Origin: Duganella lactea | Lineage (GTDB): Bacteria; Pseudomonadota; Gammaproteobacteria; Burkholderiales; Burkholderiaceae_D | NCBI RefSeq assembly: GCF_009857505.1 | Contig: NZ_WWCP01000021.1 | Location: 28,798-92,797 of the forward strand | Direction: 5' to 3' | DNA: 64,000 bases | In this document: piece after piece, positions 53,314 to 63,103 of the stretch | How positions within the stretch are numbered: the first letter of the stretch is position 1 | Layout of the letters: the number at the start of each line of letters is the position of its first letter | Program-made: the position numbers and the translations under genes | The notes under the pieces: generated by a model | Database searches by the model: none | Seen by the model: only the letters and a program-made list of their open reading frames with translations | Told to the model about the DNA's origin: nothing

Positions 53314-54843
53314 ATGACTACGGATCTTCAAGACCAAGCAGCCGCTCCCGACGAAAACAAAATCATTGCGGAGCGCCGCGCCAAGCTGGCCGCCATCCGC
53401 GAGCAAGGCGTCGCCTTCCCGAACGACTTCAAGCCCGAACACAAGGCCGCCGACCTGCACGCGCAGTATGGCGAGAAGACCCGCGAAGAGCTGGAAGCCG
53501 CTCCGGTCACCGTCAAGCTGGCGGGCCGCATGATGCTCAAGCGCGAAGCCGGCAAGAAGGCCGCTTTCGCCACGCTGCAGGATTCGTCGGGCCCGGAAGC
53601 TAACGGCCGTATCCAGATCTACGCCACGCTGGACCTGACCGGCGAAGCCGCCATGGCAGCCCTGCACCACTACGACCTCGGTGATATCCTGGGCGTGGTC
53701 GGCACCCTGTTCAAGACCAAGACCGACGAACTGACCATCAAGGTCACCGAACTGCGTCTGATCACCAAATCGCTGCGCCCACTGCCGGATAAATTCCACG
53801 GCCTGGCCGACCAGGAAACCAAGTACCGCCAGCGCTACGTGGACCTGATCATGAACGAAGAGACCCGACGCACGTTCAAGGCGCGTACCGCCGCGATGTC
53901 GTCGATCCGCCGTTTCATGGAAAAGCACGAGTTCATGGAAGTGGAAACCCCGATGCTGCACCCGATTCCGGGCGGCGCCGCGGCCAAGCCATTCATCACC
54001 CACCACAACGCGCTGGACATGCAGATGTACCTGCGTATCGCGCCCGAGCTGTACCTGAAGCGCCTGGTGGTCGGCGGCTTTGACCGCGTGTTCGAGATCA
54101 ACCGCAACTTCCGTAACGAAGGCGTGTCGGTCCGCCACAATCCAGAATTCACGATGATGGAGTTCTACGCGGCCTACACCGATTACCAGTGGCTGATGGA
54201 CTTCACCGAATCGGTGATCCGTCAGGCCGCCATCGACGCCAAGGGCACCGCGGTGCTGACCTACGGCGGCCGTGAGCTGGACCTGTCCAAACCCTTCCAC
54301 CGTCTGACCATCGTTGGCGCCATCAACAAGTTCGCTCCGCACTACACTGACGAACAGCTGAACGATGCGGAATTCATCAAGAAAGAACTGCTGAAGTTCG
54401 GCGTGAAGCCATTCGCCACCGCCGGCCTGGGCGCGCTGCAACTGGCGCTGTTCGAAGAAACCGCCGAAGCGCAGCTGTGGGAGCCGACCTTCATCATCGA
54501 CTACCCGGTCGAAGTGTCGCCGCTGGCACGCGCCTCGGATACCCGCGAAGGCATCACCGAGCGCTTCGAGCTGTTCATGGTTGGCCGCGAGATCGCCAAC
54601 GGCTTCTCGGAGTTGAACGATGCGGAAGACCAGTCGGCCCGCTTCCTGTCGCAAGTGGCGGCCAAGGATGCCGGCGATGAAGAGGCGATGTTCTACGACG
54701 CCGACTACATCCGCGCGCTGGAATATGGCATGCCGCCGGCCGGTGGTTGCGGCATCGGCATCGACCGCCTGATGATGCTGCTGACCGACTCGCCGAACAT
54801 CCGCGACGTACTGCTGTTCCCGCACCTGCGCCGCGAAGAGTAA
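53314..54843 (+). CDS. lysS: lysyl-tRNA synthetase, class II
   Basis: 509 residues. The N-terminal OB-fold anticodon domain covers about 60-165. Class II motifs follow: motif 1 region [20 protein letters not shown], motif 2 [26 protein letters not shown] and motif 3 [29 protein letters not shown]. It charges tRNA-Lys. The prfB-lysS neighbourhood is widespread in bacteria; here a HAD gene lies between. A convergent hairpin follows its stop. Confidence 0.95.
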   Translation: MTTDLQDQAAAPDENKIIAERRAKLAAIREQGVAFPNDFKPEHKAADLHAQYGEKTREELEAAPVTVKLAGRMMLKREAGKKAAFATLQDSSGPEANGRIQIYATLDLTGEAAMAALHHYDLGDILGVVGTLFKTKTDELTIKVTELRLITKSLRPLPDKFHGLADQETKYRQRYVDLIMNEETRRTFKARTAAMSSIRRFMEKHEFMEVETPMLHPIPGGAAAKPFITHHNALDMQMYLRIAPELYLKRLVVGGFDRVFEINRNFRNEGVSVRHNPEFTMMEFYAAYTDYQWLMDFTESVIRQAAIDAKGTAVLTYGGRELDLSKPFHRLTIVGAINKFAPHYTDEQLNDAEFIKKELLKFGVKPFATAGLGALQLALFEETAEAQLWEPTFIIDYPVEVSPLARASDTREGITERFELFMVGREIANGFSELNDAEDQSARFLSQVAAKDAGDEEAMFYDADYIRALEYGMPPAGGCGIGIDRLMMLLTDSPNIRDVLLFPHLRREE

Positions 54844-54867
54844 TCTTCAGCGCCGGCGCCCAGCGGG

Positions 54868-54894
54868 TCCGCGCTCGCTCCACGCGGGCGCGGA
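54868..54894. terminator. hairpin between convergent lysS and ppnN
   Basis: TCCGCGCTCGC (54868-54878), loop TCCAC, GCGGGCGCGGA (54884-54894): an 11-bp stem with one T-G pair. There is no T-tract on either side beyond short AT. It is positioned to end both transcripts. Confidence 0.5.
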
Positions 54895-54901
54895 ATTAAG
54901 C

Positions 54902-56272
54902 TTACTGAATCACCCGATAACACGGGGTGTAAGGCTTGCCGGCCAGTTTCATGCGGCTTTGTGCGACGAAGGACGCCAGCAGCGCGTCCATCGGCCCCAT
55001 GATTTGCTTGTCGCCGTGGATTTCGAAGTGACCGTGCTTCTCGATCGCGCGCATCCCCTCTTCCTTGACGTTCCCCGCCACCACCCCCGAAAACGCGCGG
55101 CGCAGATTGGCCGCCAGCAGGTGCACCGGCTGGTTCTTGTGCAGGCTCAGATTGCGCATGTTCTCGTGCGTCGGCGGGAATGGGCGCTGGAATTCGCTGT
55201 CGATTTTCAGGCCCCAATTGTAGTAGTACGCGTCGCTGCGCAACTTGCGGAACTCGCGCACCATCTTGATCCCGGCCTGCATCTCGCGCGCCACCATCTC
55301 CGGATCATCGATGATGATCTTGTAGCGCTGTTGCGCCTCGGGGCCCAGCGTGTCGTGGATGAACTGGTTGATCTGCACGAAGTACTCGCGCGAGGTTTCC
55401 GGGCCGGTGAAGATCAGCGGGAACGGAATGTCGGCGTTATCCGGGTGCAGCAGGATACCGAGGATGTACAGGATCTCTTCGGCCGTGCCGGCGCCGCCCG
55501 GGAACACCACGATGCCATGGCCGGTGCGCACAAACGCTTCCAGACGCTTTTCAATGTCCGGCATGATCACCAGTTCATTGACGATCGGGTTTGGCGACTC
55601 GGCGGCAATGATGCCTGGCTCGGTGATGCCCAGATAGCGGCCGCGATTCAAGCGCTGCTTGGCGTGGCCGATGGTGGCGCCCTTCATCGGCCCCTTCATC
55701 GCGCCCGGGCCGCAGCCGGTGCAGATGTCCAGGTCGCGCAATCCCATGGCGTAGCCGACTTCCTTCGAGTAGTTGTACTCGGCGCGGTTGATCGAGTGGC
55801 CGCCCCAGCACACCACCAGGTTCGGGTTGAGCATCGGCTTCAACACGCCGGCGTTGCGCAGAATGTGAAAGACGGCGTCGGTGATGCCTTCGGTCTTGTC
55901 CAGATCGAACTTGGGATTGCCGGTGATCTCGTTGCTGACAAAGATGATATCGCGCAGCACCGAGAACAGGTGCTCGTGGATACCCTTGATCATTTTGCCG
56001 TCGACGAAGGCGATCGCCGGCGCGCCCTTGATATCGAGCTTGATGCCGCGCTCGCGCTGGACGATGCTGATATCGAACGATTGATAGCGTTCCAGCAGTT
56101 CCTTGCCATCGTCGATGGTGCTGCCGCAATTGAGCACCGCCAGGGCGCACTTGCGGAAGACGTTATACAAGCCTCCTTTGCCAGAATCGAGCAGCTTGTT
56201 GACTTCTGCCTTGGAGAGAATTTCCAACTGGCCTTCCGGGGAAATCTGGGTATCGACAACGTCATATTCCAT
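54902..56272 (-). CDS. ppnN: pyrimidine/purine nucleotide 5'-monophosphate nucleosidase PpnN
   Basis: 456 residues, close to E. coli PpnN (454). The central LOG-type Rossmann domain has ICTGCGPGAMKGPMKGATIGH and the phosphoribohydrolase motif VVFPGGAGTAEEILYILGILL. N- and C-terminal extensions, including LDIKGAPAIAFVDGKMIKGIHEHLFSVLRDIIF, are characteristic of YgdH/PpnN rather than short LOG proteins. It cleaves NMPs to base and ribose-5-phosphate and responds to (p)ppGpp in E. coli. It is convergent with lysS and divergent from the POT transporter. Confidence 0.92.
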   Translation of the reverse strand: MEYDVVDTQISPEGQLEILSKAEVNKLLDSGKGGLYNVFRKCALAVLNCGSTIDDGKELLERYQSFDISIVQRERGIKLDIKGAPAIAFVDGKMIKGIHEHLFSVLRDIIFVSNEITGNPKFDLDKTEGITDAVFHILRNAGVLKPMLNPNLVVCWGGHSINRAEYNYSKEVGYAMGLRDLDICTGCGPGAMKGPMKGATIGHAKQRLNRGRYLGITEPGIIAAESPNPIVNELVIMPDIEKRLEAFVRTGHGIVVFPGGAGTAEEILYILGILLHPDNADIPFPLIFTGPETSREYFVQINQFIHDTLGPEAQQRYKIIIDDPEMVAREMQAGIKMVREFRKLRSDAYYYNWGLKIDSEFQRPFPPTHENMRNLSLHKNQPVHLLAANLRRAFSGVVAGNVKEEGMRAIEKHGHFEIHGDKQIMGPMDALLASFVAQSRMKLAGKPYTPCYRVIQ

Positions 56273-56504
56273 GATGCGTAAATCCTATTCAGTTTCTATG
56301 GGTGGTGCGCCACCAATATACGACAAGTCAGCCGCGCGTGGGCCAGAGATTATGAACACTAATTGTTAGCACTAAGAACACATTTGTGCAGTGCAGCTAT
56401 CAAAAAGTCCGTTGCCGGCGATTTGTAGATTAAAATGGCGCCCAATTTGGCCTCCCCACAAGGGACGCCAGTTCCTTTCGACCACCATTATTAGGAGGAG
56501 CCGC

Positions 56505-58007
56505 ATGAGCGGTGCGACCCACACCACCCACACGGAAGCCACTATTCCGGAATTTAAGCAGATCATGGGGCATCCCGCCCCACTGTGGATGTTGTTCATG
56601 ACCGAGTTCTGGGAACGCTTTGCGTTCTACGGCATACGTTGGGCGCTGGTGCTCTACGTGGTGGCACAGTTCTACAACGGCGACGCGGCCGGCGAATCGT
56701 CGGCCAATCTGGTGTACGGCTCCTACCTGGCGCTGGTGTACGCGGCGGCGCTGTTCGGTGGTTATGTGGCCGACCGGGTGCTGGGCTATCAGCGCTCGAT
56801 TCTGATGGGGGCCGCCTTCATGGCGGCCGGCCTGTTCATGATCGCGCTGCCGAATGAAACCATTTTCAAATTCGGCCTGGCCACCATCATCGTCGGCAAC
56901 GGCATGTTCAAGCCTAACATCTCGACCATGGTCGGCAAGCTGTACACCACGCTCGACCCGCGTCGCGATTCCGGCTTCACCATCTTCTACATGGGCATCA
57001 ACGCCGGCGCCATGGTCGCGCCGGTGCTGACCGAGTGGCTGGCCGCGACCGTCTTTGGCACCGACGGCATGCCCGCCTATAAAGTGGTGTTCATCTCGGC
57101 CGGCGTCGGCATGCTGATCAGCCTGGTGTGGTTCTTCATCGGCCGCGCCCAGCTCAAGGGCATCGGCGCGCCAAACGCGCAGACCGCCGATCCGAAACGC
57201 CTGCTGTACGTGGCGGTCGGTGCGCTGTGCGTGATTCCGCTGGTGTACACGCTGCTGGCGGCCGGCGCCGCCAACCTGCAAGGGGTGCTGACGGTGCTGT
57301 TCATCATCCTGTCGGTGATGCTGCTGATCGAAGGCATCAAGAACGGCAAGGTGGCGCGCGACAAGGTCATCGCCATGCTGCTGATCTTCTTCTTCAACAT
57401 CACCTTCTGGTGCTTCTTCGAGCAGGCCGGCAGCTCGTTCACCTTCCTGGCCGAGAAGATCGTCGACCGCGAGATGTTCAACTGGACCTTCCCGGTGGCC
57501 TGGTTCCAGACCGTGAACTCGCTGGCCATCATCACCTGCGCGCCGATCATCGCGTTCATCTGGGTGGCGATGGGCCGTTTCAATCCGTCGATTCCACGCA
57601 AGTTCGGCCTGGGCCTGATCTTCAACGGCAGCGCGTTCCTGCTGCTGATGGTCGCGCTGTCGAGCATGGTGGACGCCAACAACAAGATTCCGTTCTGGAC
57701 CCTGTTCATGGTCTACGTGCTGCAATCGATCGGTGAGCTGTGCCTGTCGCCGATCGGCCTGTCGATGGTGACCAAGCTGGCGCCGACCCGCCTGGTGGGT
57801 CTGGGCATGGGCGGCTGGTTCCTGTCGACCGGTATCGGCAACAACCTGTCGGGCATGTTTGCCTCGTGGGTATCGGGGGAAAGCGGCATGTCGCTGTCGT
57901 CGGCGCTGCACGGCTACACCTTCGGCTTCTGGTCGCTGATCGGCGCCGGCGCGCTGCTGTTCGTGATCGCGCCGCTGATTCAGAAACTGATGCATGGTGT
58001 GAAGTAA
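56505..58007 (+). CDS. POT-family proton-dependent oligopeptide transporter
   Basis: 500 residues from ATG 56505 behind TTAGGAGGAG. Twelve or more hydrophobic segments are visible. The POT signature is LWMLFMTEFWERFAFYGIRWALVLYV (ExxERFxYYG type), with GNGMFKPNISTMVGKLY and FTIFYMGINAGAMVAP following. It imports di- and tripeptides with protons across the inner membrane. The exact subtype (DtpA/DtpB-like) cannot be set. The 232-base gap from ppnN holds no gene. Confidence 0.9.
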   Translation: MSGATHTTHTEATIPEFKQIMGHPAPLWMLFMTEFWERFAFYGIRWALVLYVVAQFYNGDAAGESSANLVYGSYLALVYAAALFGGYVADRVLGYQRSILMGAAFMAAGLFMIALPNETIFKFGLATIIVGNGMFKPNISTMVGKLYTTLDPRRDSGFTIFYMGINAGAMVAPVLTEWLAATVFGTDGMPAYKVVFISAGVGMLISLVWFFIGRAQLKGIGAPNAQTADPKRLLYVAVGALCVIPLVYTLLAAGAANLQGVLTVLFIILSVMLLIEGIKNGKVARDKVIAMLLIFFFNITFWCFFEQAGSSFTFLAEKIVDREMFNWTFPVAWFQTVNSLAIITCAPIIAFIWVAMGRFNPSIPRKFGLGLIFNGSAFLLLMVALSSMVDANNKIPFWTLFMVYVLQSIGELCLSPIGLSMVTKLAPTRLVGLGMGGWFLSTGIGNNLSGMFASWVSGESGMSLSSALHGYTFGFWSLIGAGALLFVIAPLIQKLMHGVK

Positions 58008-58010
58008 TCA

Positions 58011-58050
58011 CAGCATCGTCGTTCCCACACAGGCGGGAACGATGATGCTG
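58011..58050. terminator. strong bidirectional hairpin between POT gene and glpD
   Basis: 58011-58026 pairs with 58035-58050 over 16 positions with a single G-T pair; the inner stem is CGTTCCC/GGGAACG and the loop is ACACAGGC. It lies between convergent genes. It is the strongest of the window's GTTCC...GGAAC-type palindromes. Confidence 0.65.
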
Positions 58051-58061
58051 GCGCCGCTTGC

Positions 58062-59594
58062 TTATCTGCTTAGCGGGTGGGCGTCGAGCCAGGTCTGGAG
58101 CCGTTCGGCCGCATCGGTCGGCAGGTGCAGGCCCAGCTTGGTGCGGCGCCACAGAATATCCTCGGCGGTACGCGCCCATTCATAGCGACGCTGATATTCA
58201 ACCTCGGCCTCGTACAGGCCGGGAACGATTTCCTCGCCCAACTCTTCCAGACTCCCCCGGTGACACAGCAGGGTATGGATGCGGGTGCCGTAGGCGCGGC
58301 AGTAGCGCGTCAACAGCGCGACCGGCAACCAGGAATAGCGCTGCTGCTGCGCGCGCGCCCACAACCCAAACTCCTGCACCGAACGGTTTTGCGGCTCGGA
58401 GCCGAACAGGTCGCCGCCCGGCAGGCAGGCGTTGTGCGTCCAGCCGCCATGGCGGTTGTCCAGCGCCTTGGCGATATGGTCAACCGCCTCTTCCGCCAGC
58501 TTGCGGAAGGTGGTGATCTTGCCGCCGAACACGCTCAACATCGGCGGCCCATCGCTATCGATCTCCAGTCGGTAATCGCGCGTGACGGCCTTGGCGTCGG
58601 CGCCATCCTCCACCAGCGGCCGCACGCCGGAATACGTCCACACCACGTCCGAGGGCACAACAGGCTGGGTAAAATACTGGCTGGCCAGCTGGCACAGGTA
58701 GGCGATCTCGTCTTCGCTGATGGCGACTTGGTTGGCGTCGCCGTGATAATCCAGATCGGTGGTGCCGATCAGCGTGAAGTCATGCTCATACGGGATGGCA
58801 AACACGATGCGCCCGTCCCGGTTCTGAAAGATATAGGCGTTATCGTGCTCGAAAATCCGCTTGACCACGATGTGGCTGCCCTTGATCAGCCGCAGATGGC
58901 CGCCGCCCTCCTTCGGCAAGGTCGCGTGCAGCAGCTTGGCCGTCCACGGCCCGGCCGCGTTCACCACATAACGGGCGTTGACGCGGATCTGGCCGCAACT
59001 GGGCTTGAACAGCGTGGCCTGCCAGTCGGCCGCCTTGCGCTCCAGTTTCTGGCAGATCGCCTGGGTCAGGATGGTGGCGCCCTTCTCGCCCGCGTCGATG
59101 GCGTTGAGCACCACCAGCCGGGCATCGTCGACCCAGCCGTCGGAATAGATGAAGCCGCGCTTGAATTCCGGCTTCAGCGGCCGGCCAGCCTCGTGGCAGC
59201 GCAGGTTGACGCCGGACGACGCCGGCAGCAGTTCGCGCCGCGCCAGCATGTCATATAAGTACAGCCCGGCGCGCACCAGCAACGCGGGGCGCTGACCGGG
59301 CGCGTGCGGCATCACAAAGCGCAGCGGCCACATGATGTGCGGCGCGGCGCGCAGCAACACCTCGCGCTCGATCAGCGCCTTGCGCACCAGATTGAATTCG
59401 CAATACTCCAGATAGCGCAGGCCGCCGTGGATCAGTTTGGTCGAGGCCGACGAGGTGTGCGCGGCCAGATCATCCTTCTCGCACAGCACCACGGACAGCC
59501 CCCGGCCCGCCGCGTCACGGGCGATGCCGGCGCCGTTGATGCCGCCGCCGATGATCAGTACATCGCAATCGAGTATGTGCTGCGGTTCCGCCAT
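58062..59594 (-). CDS. glpD: aerobic glycerol-3-phosphate dehydrogenase
   Basis: 510 residues. The N-terminal FAD-binding motif is DVLIIGGGINGAGIARDAAGRGLSVVLCEKDDLA, then HTSSASTKLIHGGLRYLEYCEFNLVRKALIER, the GlpD signature. The middle carries AIPYEHDFTLIGTTDLDYHG. The C-terminal GlpO-type cap includes RCHRGSLEELGEEIVPGLYEAEV-like sequence. It oxidises glycerol-3-phosphate to DHAP, feeding electrons to quinone at the inner membrane. AAAGGGA precedes the ATG. No other glp gene is adjacent. Confidence 0.94.
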   Translation of the reverse strand: MAEPQHILDCDVLIIGGGINGAGIARDAAGRGLSVVLCEKDDLAAHTSSASTKLIHGGLRYLEYCEFNLVRKALIEREVLLRAAPHIMWPLRFVMPHAPGQRPALLVRAGLYLYDMLARRELLPASSGVNLRCHEAGRPLKPEFKRGFIYSDGWVDDARLVVLNAIDAGEKGATILTQAICQKLERKAADWQATLFKPSCGQIRVNARYVVNAAGPWTAKLLHATLPKEGGGHLRLIKGSHIVVKRIFEHDNAYIFQNRDGRIVFAIPYEHDFTLIGTTDLDYHGDANQVAISEDEIAYLCQLASQYFTQPVVPSDVVWTYSGVRPLVEDGADAKAVTRDYRLEIDSDGPPMLSVFGGKITTFRKLAEEAVDHIAKALDNRHGGWTHNACLPGGDLFGSEPQNRSVQEFGLWARAQQQRYSWLPVALLTRYCRAYGTRIHTLLCHRGSLEELGEEIVPGLYEAEVEYQRRYEWARTAEDILWRRTKLGLHLPTDAAERLQTWLDAHPLSR

Positions 59595-59622
59595 GTGGTC
59601 CCTTTGGAGCTGTATACCTGTA

Positions 59623-59667
59623 CGTTACGACAAGTAACGCCAAGTAACAATAGCCATGATCTATAAT
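59623..59667. promoter_or_regulatory. palindrome and -10 element in the glpD-mrcA gap
   Basis: CGTTAC-GACAA-GTAACG (59623-59639) is a perfect interrupted palindrome, followed by a second CAAGTAAC at 59641-59648. TATAAT (59662-59667) lies 33 bases before the PBP start. No clear -35 is seen. The palindrome could be an operator for either divergent gene. Confidence 0.4.
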
Positions 59668-59699
59668 CGCCCAACCTTCTGCAACCTAGAGATGATGCT

Positions 59700-62102
59700 T
59701 TGGCAACCTCCAACGTCCAACCGCCCACGTGGCTGAACCGTCGCAATATGATCCGTGCCCTGATCGGCGTCGGCCTGGCAGGCCTCGCGGCCGGCGGCCT
59801 GCTGCTCGCCTACATGCTGCTGTACATCGCCCCCAACCTGCCGTCGCTGGAGGCGATCACCGACTACCGTCCCAAGATTCCGCTGCGCGTCTACACCGCC
59901 GACAACGCCCTGATCGGCGAATTCGGCGAAGAGCACCGCGACTTCATCGCCATCAAGGACATGCCGGAGATGATGAAAAAGGCGCTGCTGTCGATCGAAG
60001 ACAAGCGTTTTTACGAGCATAACGGCATCGACTACGTGCGCGTGCTGGGCGCGGTGCGCTCCAATCTGGGCGGCTCGTTCCGCCAGGGCGGCTCGACCAT
60101 CACCATGCAGGTGGCGCGCAACTTCTACCTGACGCGCGATAAAGTGATCGGCCGCAAGCTTCAGGAAGTGATGCTGGCCCTGAAAATAGAGGCAGCGCTA
60201 AGCAAGGATCAGATTCTGGAGCTGTACATGAACCAGATCTACCTGGGCCAGCGCTCGTTCGGCTTCGGCAGCGCGGCGCAGACGTACTTCGGCAAGTCGC
60301 TGAAGGAGCTGGACGTGGCCGAGATGGCGATGCTGGCCGGGCTGCCACAGAATCCGGCCCGCCACAATCCGATCAGCAATCCCAAGCGCGCCAAGCAGCG
60401 CCAGCAAATCGTGCTGCGCATGATGCGCGACCAGGACCTCATCAACGAAGACCAGTACAAGAAGGCCGCGCACGAGACGCTGCACTTCGCGCGCAAGGGC
60501 CAGGACTTTGACGTCCACGCCGAATATGTGGCCGAACTGGCGCGCCAGACGGTGTACGCGCAGTTCAAGGAAGAGTCGTACACGCGCGGCATCAGCGTCT
60601 ACACCACGATTCTGAAGGCCGACCAGAAGGCCGCCTACGAATCGACCCGCCGCAATGTGCTGAACTATGACCAGCGCCACGGCTATCGCGGCCCGGAAAC
60701 CATCATCGCGCTGCCGGAGAACGAGGAAGAACGCGACGACGCCATCGAGGAAGCGCTGCAGAAGCGCCCCGGCAGCGATGGTCTGATCCCGGCGGTGGTG
60801 CTGGTGGCCGGCCCGAAAGCGGTCAAGGTGCAGAATCCGTCCGGCGAGGAAATCACCATCAGCGGCGACGGCCTGCGCCTGGCCGCCAGCGCGCTGAGCG
60901 ACAAGGCCAAGGACACCGTGCGCCTGCGTCCGGGCGCGGTGATCCGCATCATGCAATCGGAGAAAGGCGCCTGGAGCATCAGCCAGGTGCCGCAGGTGGC
61001 GGCGGCCTTCGTGTCGATCGACGCGGTGACCGGCGCCTACCATGCCATGGTCGGCGGTTTCGATTACAACCTGCAGAAATTCAACCACGTCACGCAGGCG
61101 TGGCGCCAACCGGGCTCCTCGATCAAGCCGTTCGTCTACTCGGCGTCGCTGGAGCGCGGCTTCTCACCGCTGACGCTGATCAACGACGTGCCGCTGAACC
61201 TGACCGGCGCCGAAACCGGCAACGAAGCCTGGTCGCCGAAAAACGACGACGGCAAGTTCGACGGCCCGATCACCATGCGCACCGCGCTGTCGGAGTCGAA
61301 AAACGTCGCCTCGGTGCGCATCCTGCGCGCGATCGGCGTGCCGTATGCGCACGGCTACCTCGGCAAGTTCGGCTTCGACCTGGCCAAGCATCCGAAAAAC
61401 CTGACCATGGCGCTGGGCACCGGCTCGGTCACGCCGGCCCAGCTGGCCGGCGCCTACTCGGTGTTCGCCAACGGCGGCTATTCGGTCGAGCCTTACCTGA
61501 TCGCCAAGATCGTCGATGGCGACGGCAAGGTCATCTCGGCAGTGCAGCCGCGCGCCACGCTGCCCGACGAGGCGCGCGTGATCGACCCGCGCAACGCCTT
61601 CGTCACCGACAGCATGCTGCGCCAGGTGACGCGCACCGGCACCGGCGCCGCCGCCGCGCGACTGGGCCGCTCGGACATCGCCGGCAAGACCGGCACCTCC
61701 AGCGACGCGGTCGATGGCTGGTTCGCCGGCTACGGCGGCGGCATCGTGGCGGTATCGTGGATGGGCTATGACGATTCGCGCTCGCTGGGCGGCAAGGAAT
61801 TCGGCTCCAGTGTAGCGCTGCCGATCTGGATCGACTACATGCGCGTGGCGCTGCAAGGCCGGCCGGCGCAGGAGCGGCAGGTCCCGGCCGGCCTGACGCA
61901 GGTGGACGGCGAATGGCTGTACGACGAATTCACCGGCGACACCGCCCATCCGCCGCTGGACTTCGACAGCACGCCGTCGGGCGCCGAGAACGTGGTCCCT
62001 GGCACCCCGGCCGGGCCACCGGGCACGCCCGCGACACCAGCCCCGGCCACCGCGCCCAACGCCGAGAACATCAAGCCGCAGCCGACCGGCCCTGGCCGCT
62101 AA
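59700..62102 (+). CDS. mrcA: penicillin-binding protein 1A
   Basis: 800 residues with a TTG start; nearby ATGs at 59692 and 59695 are out of frame. An inner-membrane anchor is at about 19-44. The glycosyltransferase domain has the catalytic Glu in SIEDKRFYEHNGID (about 100) and RQGGSTITMQVARNFYL. The transpeptidase domain has SSIKPF (S-x-x-K, about 473), SKN in LSESKNVASVR and KTGT in IAGKTGTSSDAVDGWFAGY. A Pro/Ala/Thr-rich tail ends the protein. It polymerises and cross-links peptidoglycan. Confidence 0.94.
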   Translation: MATSNVQPPTWLNRRNMIRALIGVGLAGLAAGGLLLAYMLLYIAPNLPSLEAITDYRPKIPLRVYTADNALIGEFGEEHRDFIAIKDMPEMMKKALLSIEDKRFYEHNGIDYVRVLGAVRSNLGGSFRQGGSTITMQVARNFYLTRDKVIGRKLQEVMLALKIEAALSKDQILELYMNQIYLGQRSFGFGSAAQTYFGKSLKELDVAEMAMLAGLPQNPARHNPISNPKRAKQRQQIVLRMMRDQDLINEDQYKKAAHETLHFARKGQDFDVHAEYVAELARQTVYAQFKEESYTRGISVYTTILKADQKAAYESTRRNVLNYDQRHGYRGPETIIALPENEEERDDAIEEALQKRPGSDGLIPAVVLVAGPKAVKVQNPSGEEITISGDGLRLAASALSDKAKDTVRLRPGAVIRIMQSEKGAWSISQVPQVAAAFVSIDAVTGAYHAMVGGFDYNLQKFNHVTQAWRQPGSSIKPFVYSASLERGFSPLTLINDVPLNLTGAETGNEAWSPKNDDGKFDGPITMRTALSESKNVASVRILRAIGVPYAHGYLGKFGFDLAKHPKNLTMALGTGSVTPAQLAGAYSVFANGGYSVEPYLIAKIVDGDGKVISAVQPRATLPDEARVIDPRNAFVTDSMLRQVTRTGTGAAAARLGRSDIAGKTGTSSDAVDGWFAGYGGGIVAVSWMGYDDSRSLGGKEFGSSVALPIWIDYMRVALQGRPAQERQVPAGLTQVDGEWLYDEFTGDTAHPPLDFDSTPSGAENVVPGTPAGPPGTPATPAPATAPNAENIKPQPTGPGR

Positions 62103-62118
62103 GCCCGGCGGGTGGCGG

Positions 62119-63090
62119 CTACTGGTTCGCCGCCGCCCGTCCGGCGCGCTGCAACGCAAGCGCCTGGCCCCATAGCGCATCAAAGATAGCGGCATATTTC
62201 GGCGTATCCTGTTCGCACAGCGAGGTGTTGGTGAACAGGATCACGCCCACCTCGCCGGTCAGGTCGGCCAGCATCTCGGTCTTGATGCCGGGACCGCCGT
62301 CCGGGTAGGTGGCAATGCCGTACAAGGGAATCGGAATGCTGATCCCACCCTGCTAAACATACAGTTTGGCATGCTGGTCCAGCGGCACATCGGCCAGGGA
62401 CCATCCGGTGCGCCGCATGTTCAGCGGCGTGAAGAAGTGGCGCCGGGTGTACTGGCTGAGTTTTTCCCCGGTCGCCAGCTCGACGATATAGCCTGCCAGC
62501 GCGGCGCCGATATTGGAGTATTCCCGATGCGTGCCCGGCTTGACGTTCAGGTAGTTGGCGCGGTCATAGTGCTTGCCGTCGGGGGCGAAGTAGTCGCGCA
62601 GGAAGTCGCCCAGCGCCAGCGGCGCATCGCCGCTGTAGTCGTAGACGCCTTCGTAGACCTCCCAGCGGTCGGTAATGCCGGACGTGTGGGTGGCCAGTTG
62701 CCGCAGCGTGATCGCCTCCTTGGGGAACCGGGGATTCACCACCGGGAACGGCAGGTGGGTGCTGATATTCTCATCGAGCGACAGCTTGCCTTCCTGCACG
62801 GCGCGCATGACCGCGGCGCCGGTGAAGGTCTTGCTGATCGAGCCGATGTTCATGATGGTGTCTGGCGTGAACGGGATCTGGCGCGCCTTGTCGGCGAAAC
62901 CGTAGCCCTTGCTCCAGACGACTTGCTTGTCGACGATGATGGCCGCGCCCAGCCCGACAATGCCGGCCTCGCCCATCTTCTGCCGAACCAATCCGTCGAG
63001 CGCGGCGCCGGCATCGTCGGCCAACGCCGGCCGCACCAGCAGAATGGCCGCAGCCGCGATAAATGTGACCAGCTTGCTGCTGAGGCGCAT
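62119..63090 (-). pseudogene. class-C beta-lactamase-like serine hydrolase, broken by an amber stop
   Basis: The ATG at 63090 is supported by GAAAGGA upstream and gives signal peptide RLSSKLVTFIAAAAILLVRPALA. The SxxK motif is SISKTFTG and YxN is YSN in REYSNIGAALAGY. After HAKLYV an in-frame TAG (62353-62355) stops translation at 245 residues. The same frame then continues QGGISIPIPLYGIATYPDGG and runs to 62119. The downstream part joins YPDGG directly to PGIKTEMLADLTGEVGVILFTN, which in intact relatives is separated by a longer segment, so an internal deletion is also likely. The encoded enzyme is probably inactive. It is 13 bases downstream of a TetR gene. Confidence 0.75.
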
Positions 63091-63103
63091 AGACATCCTT
63101 TCG

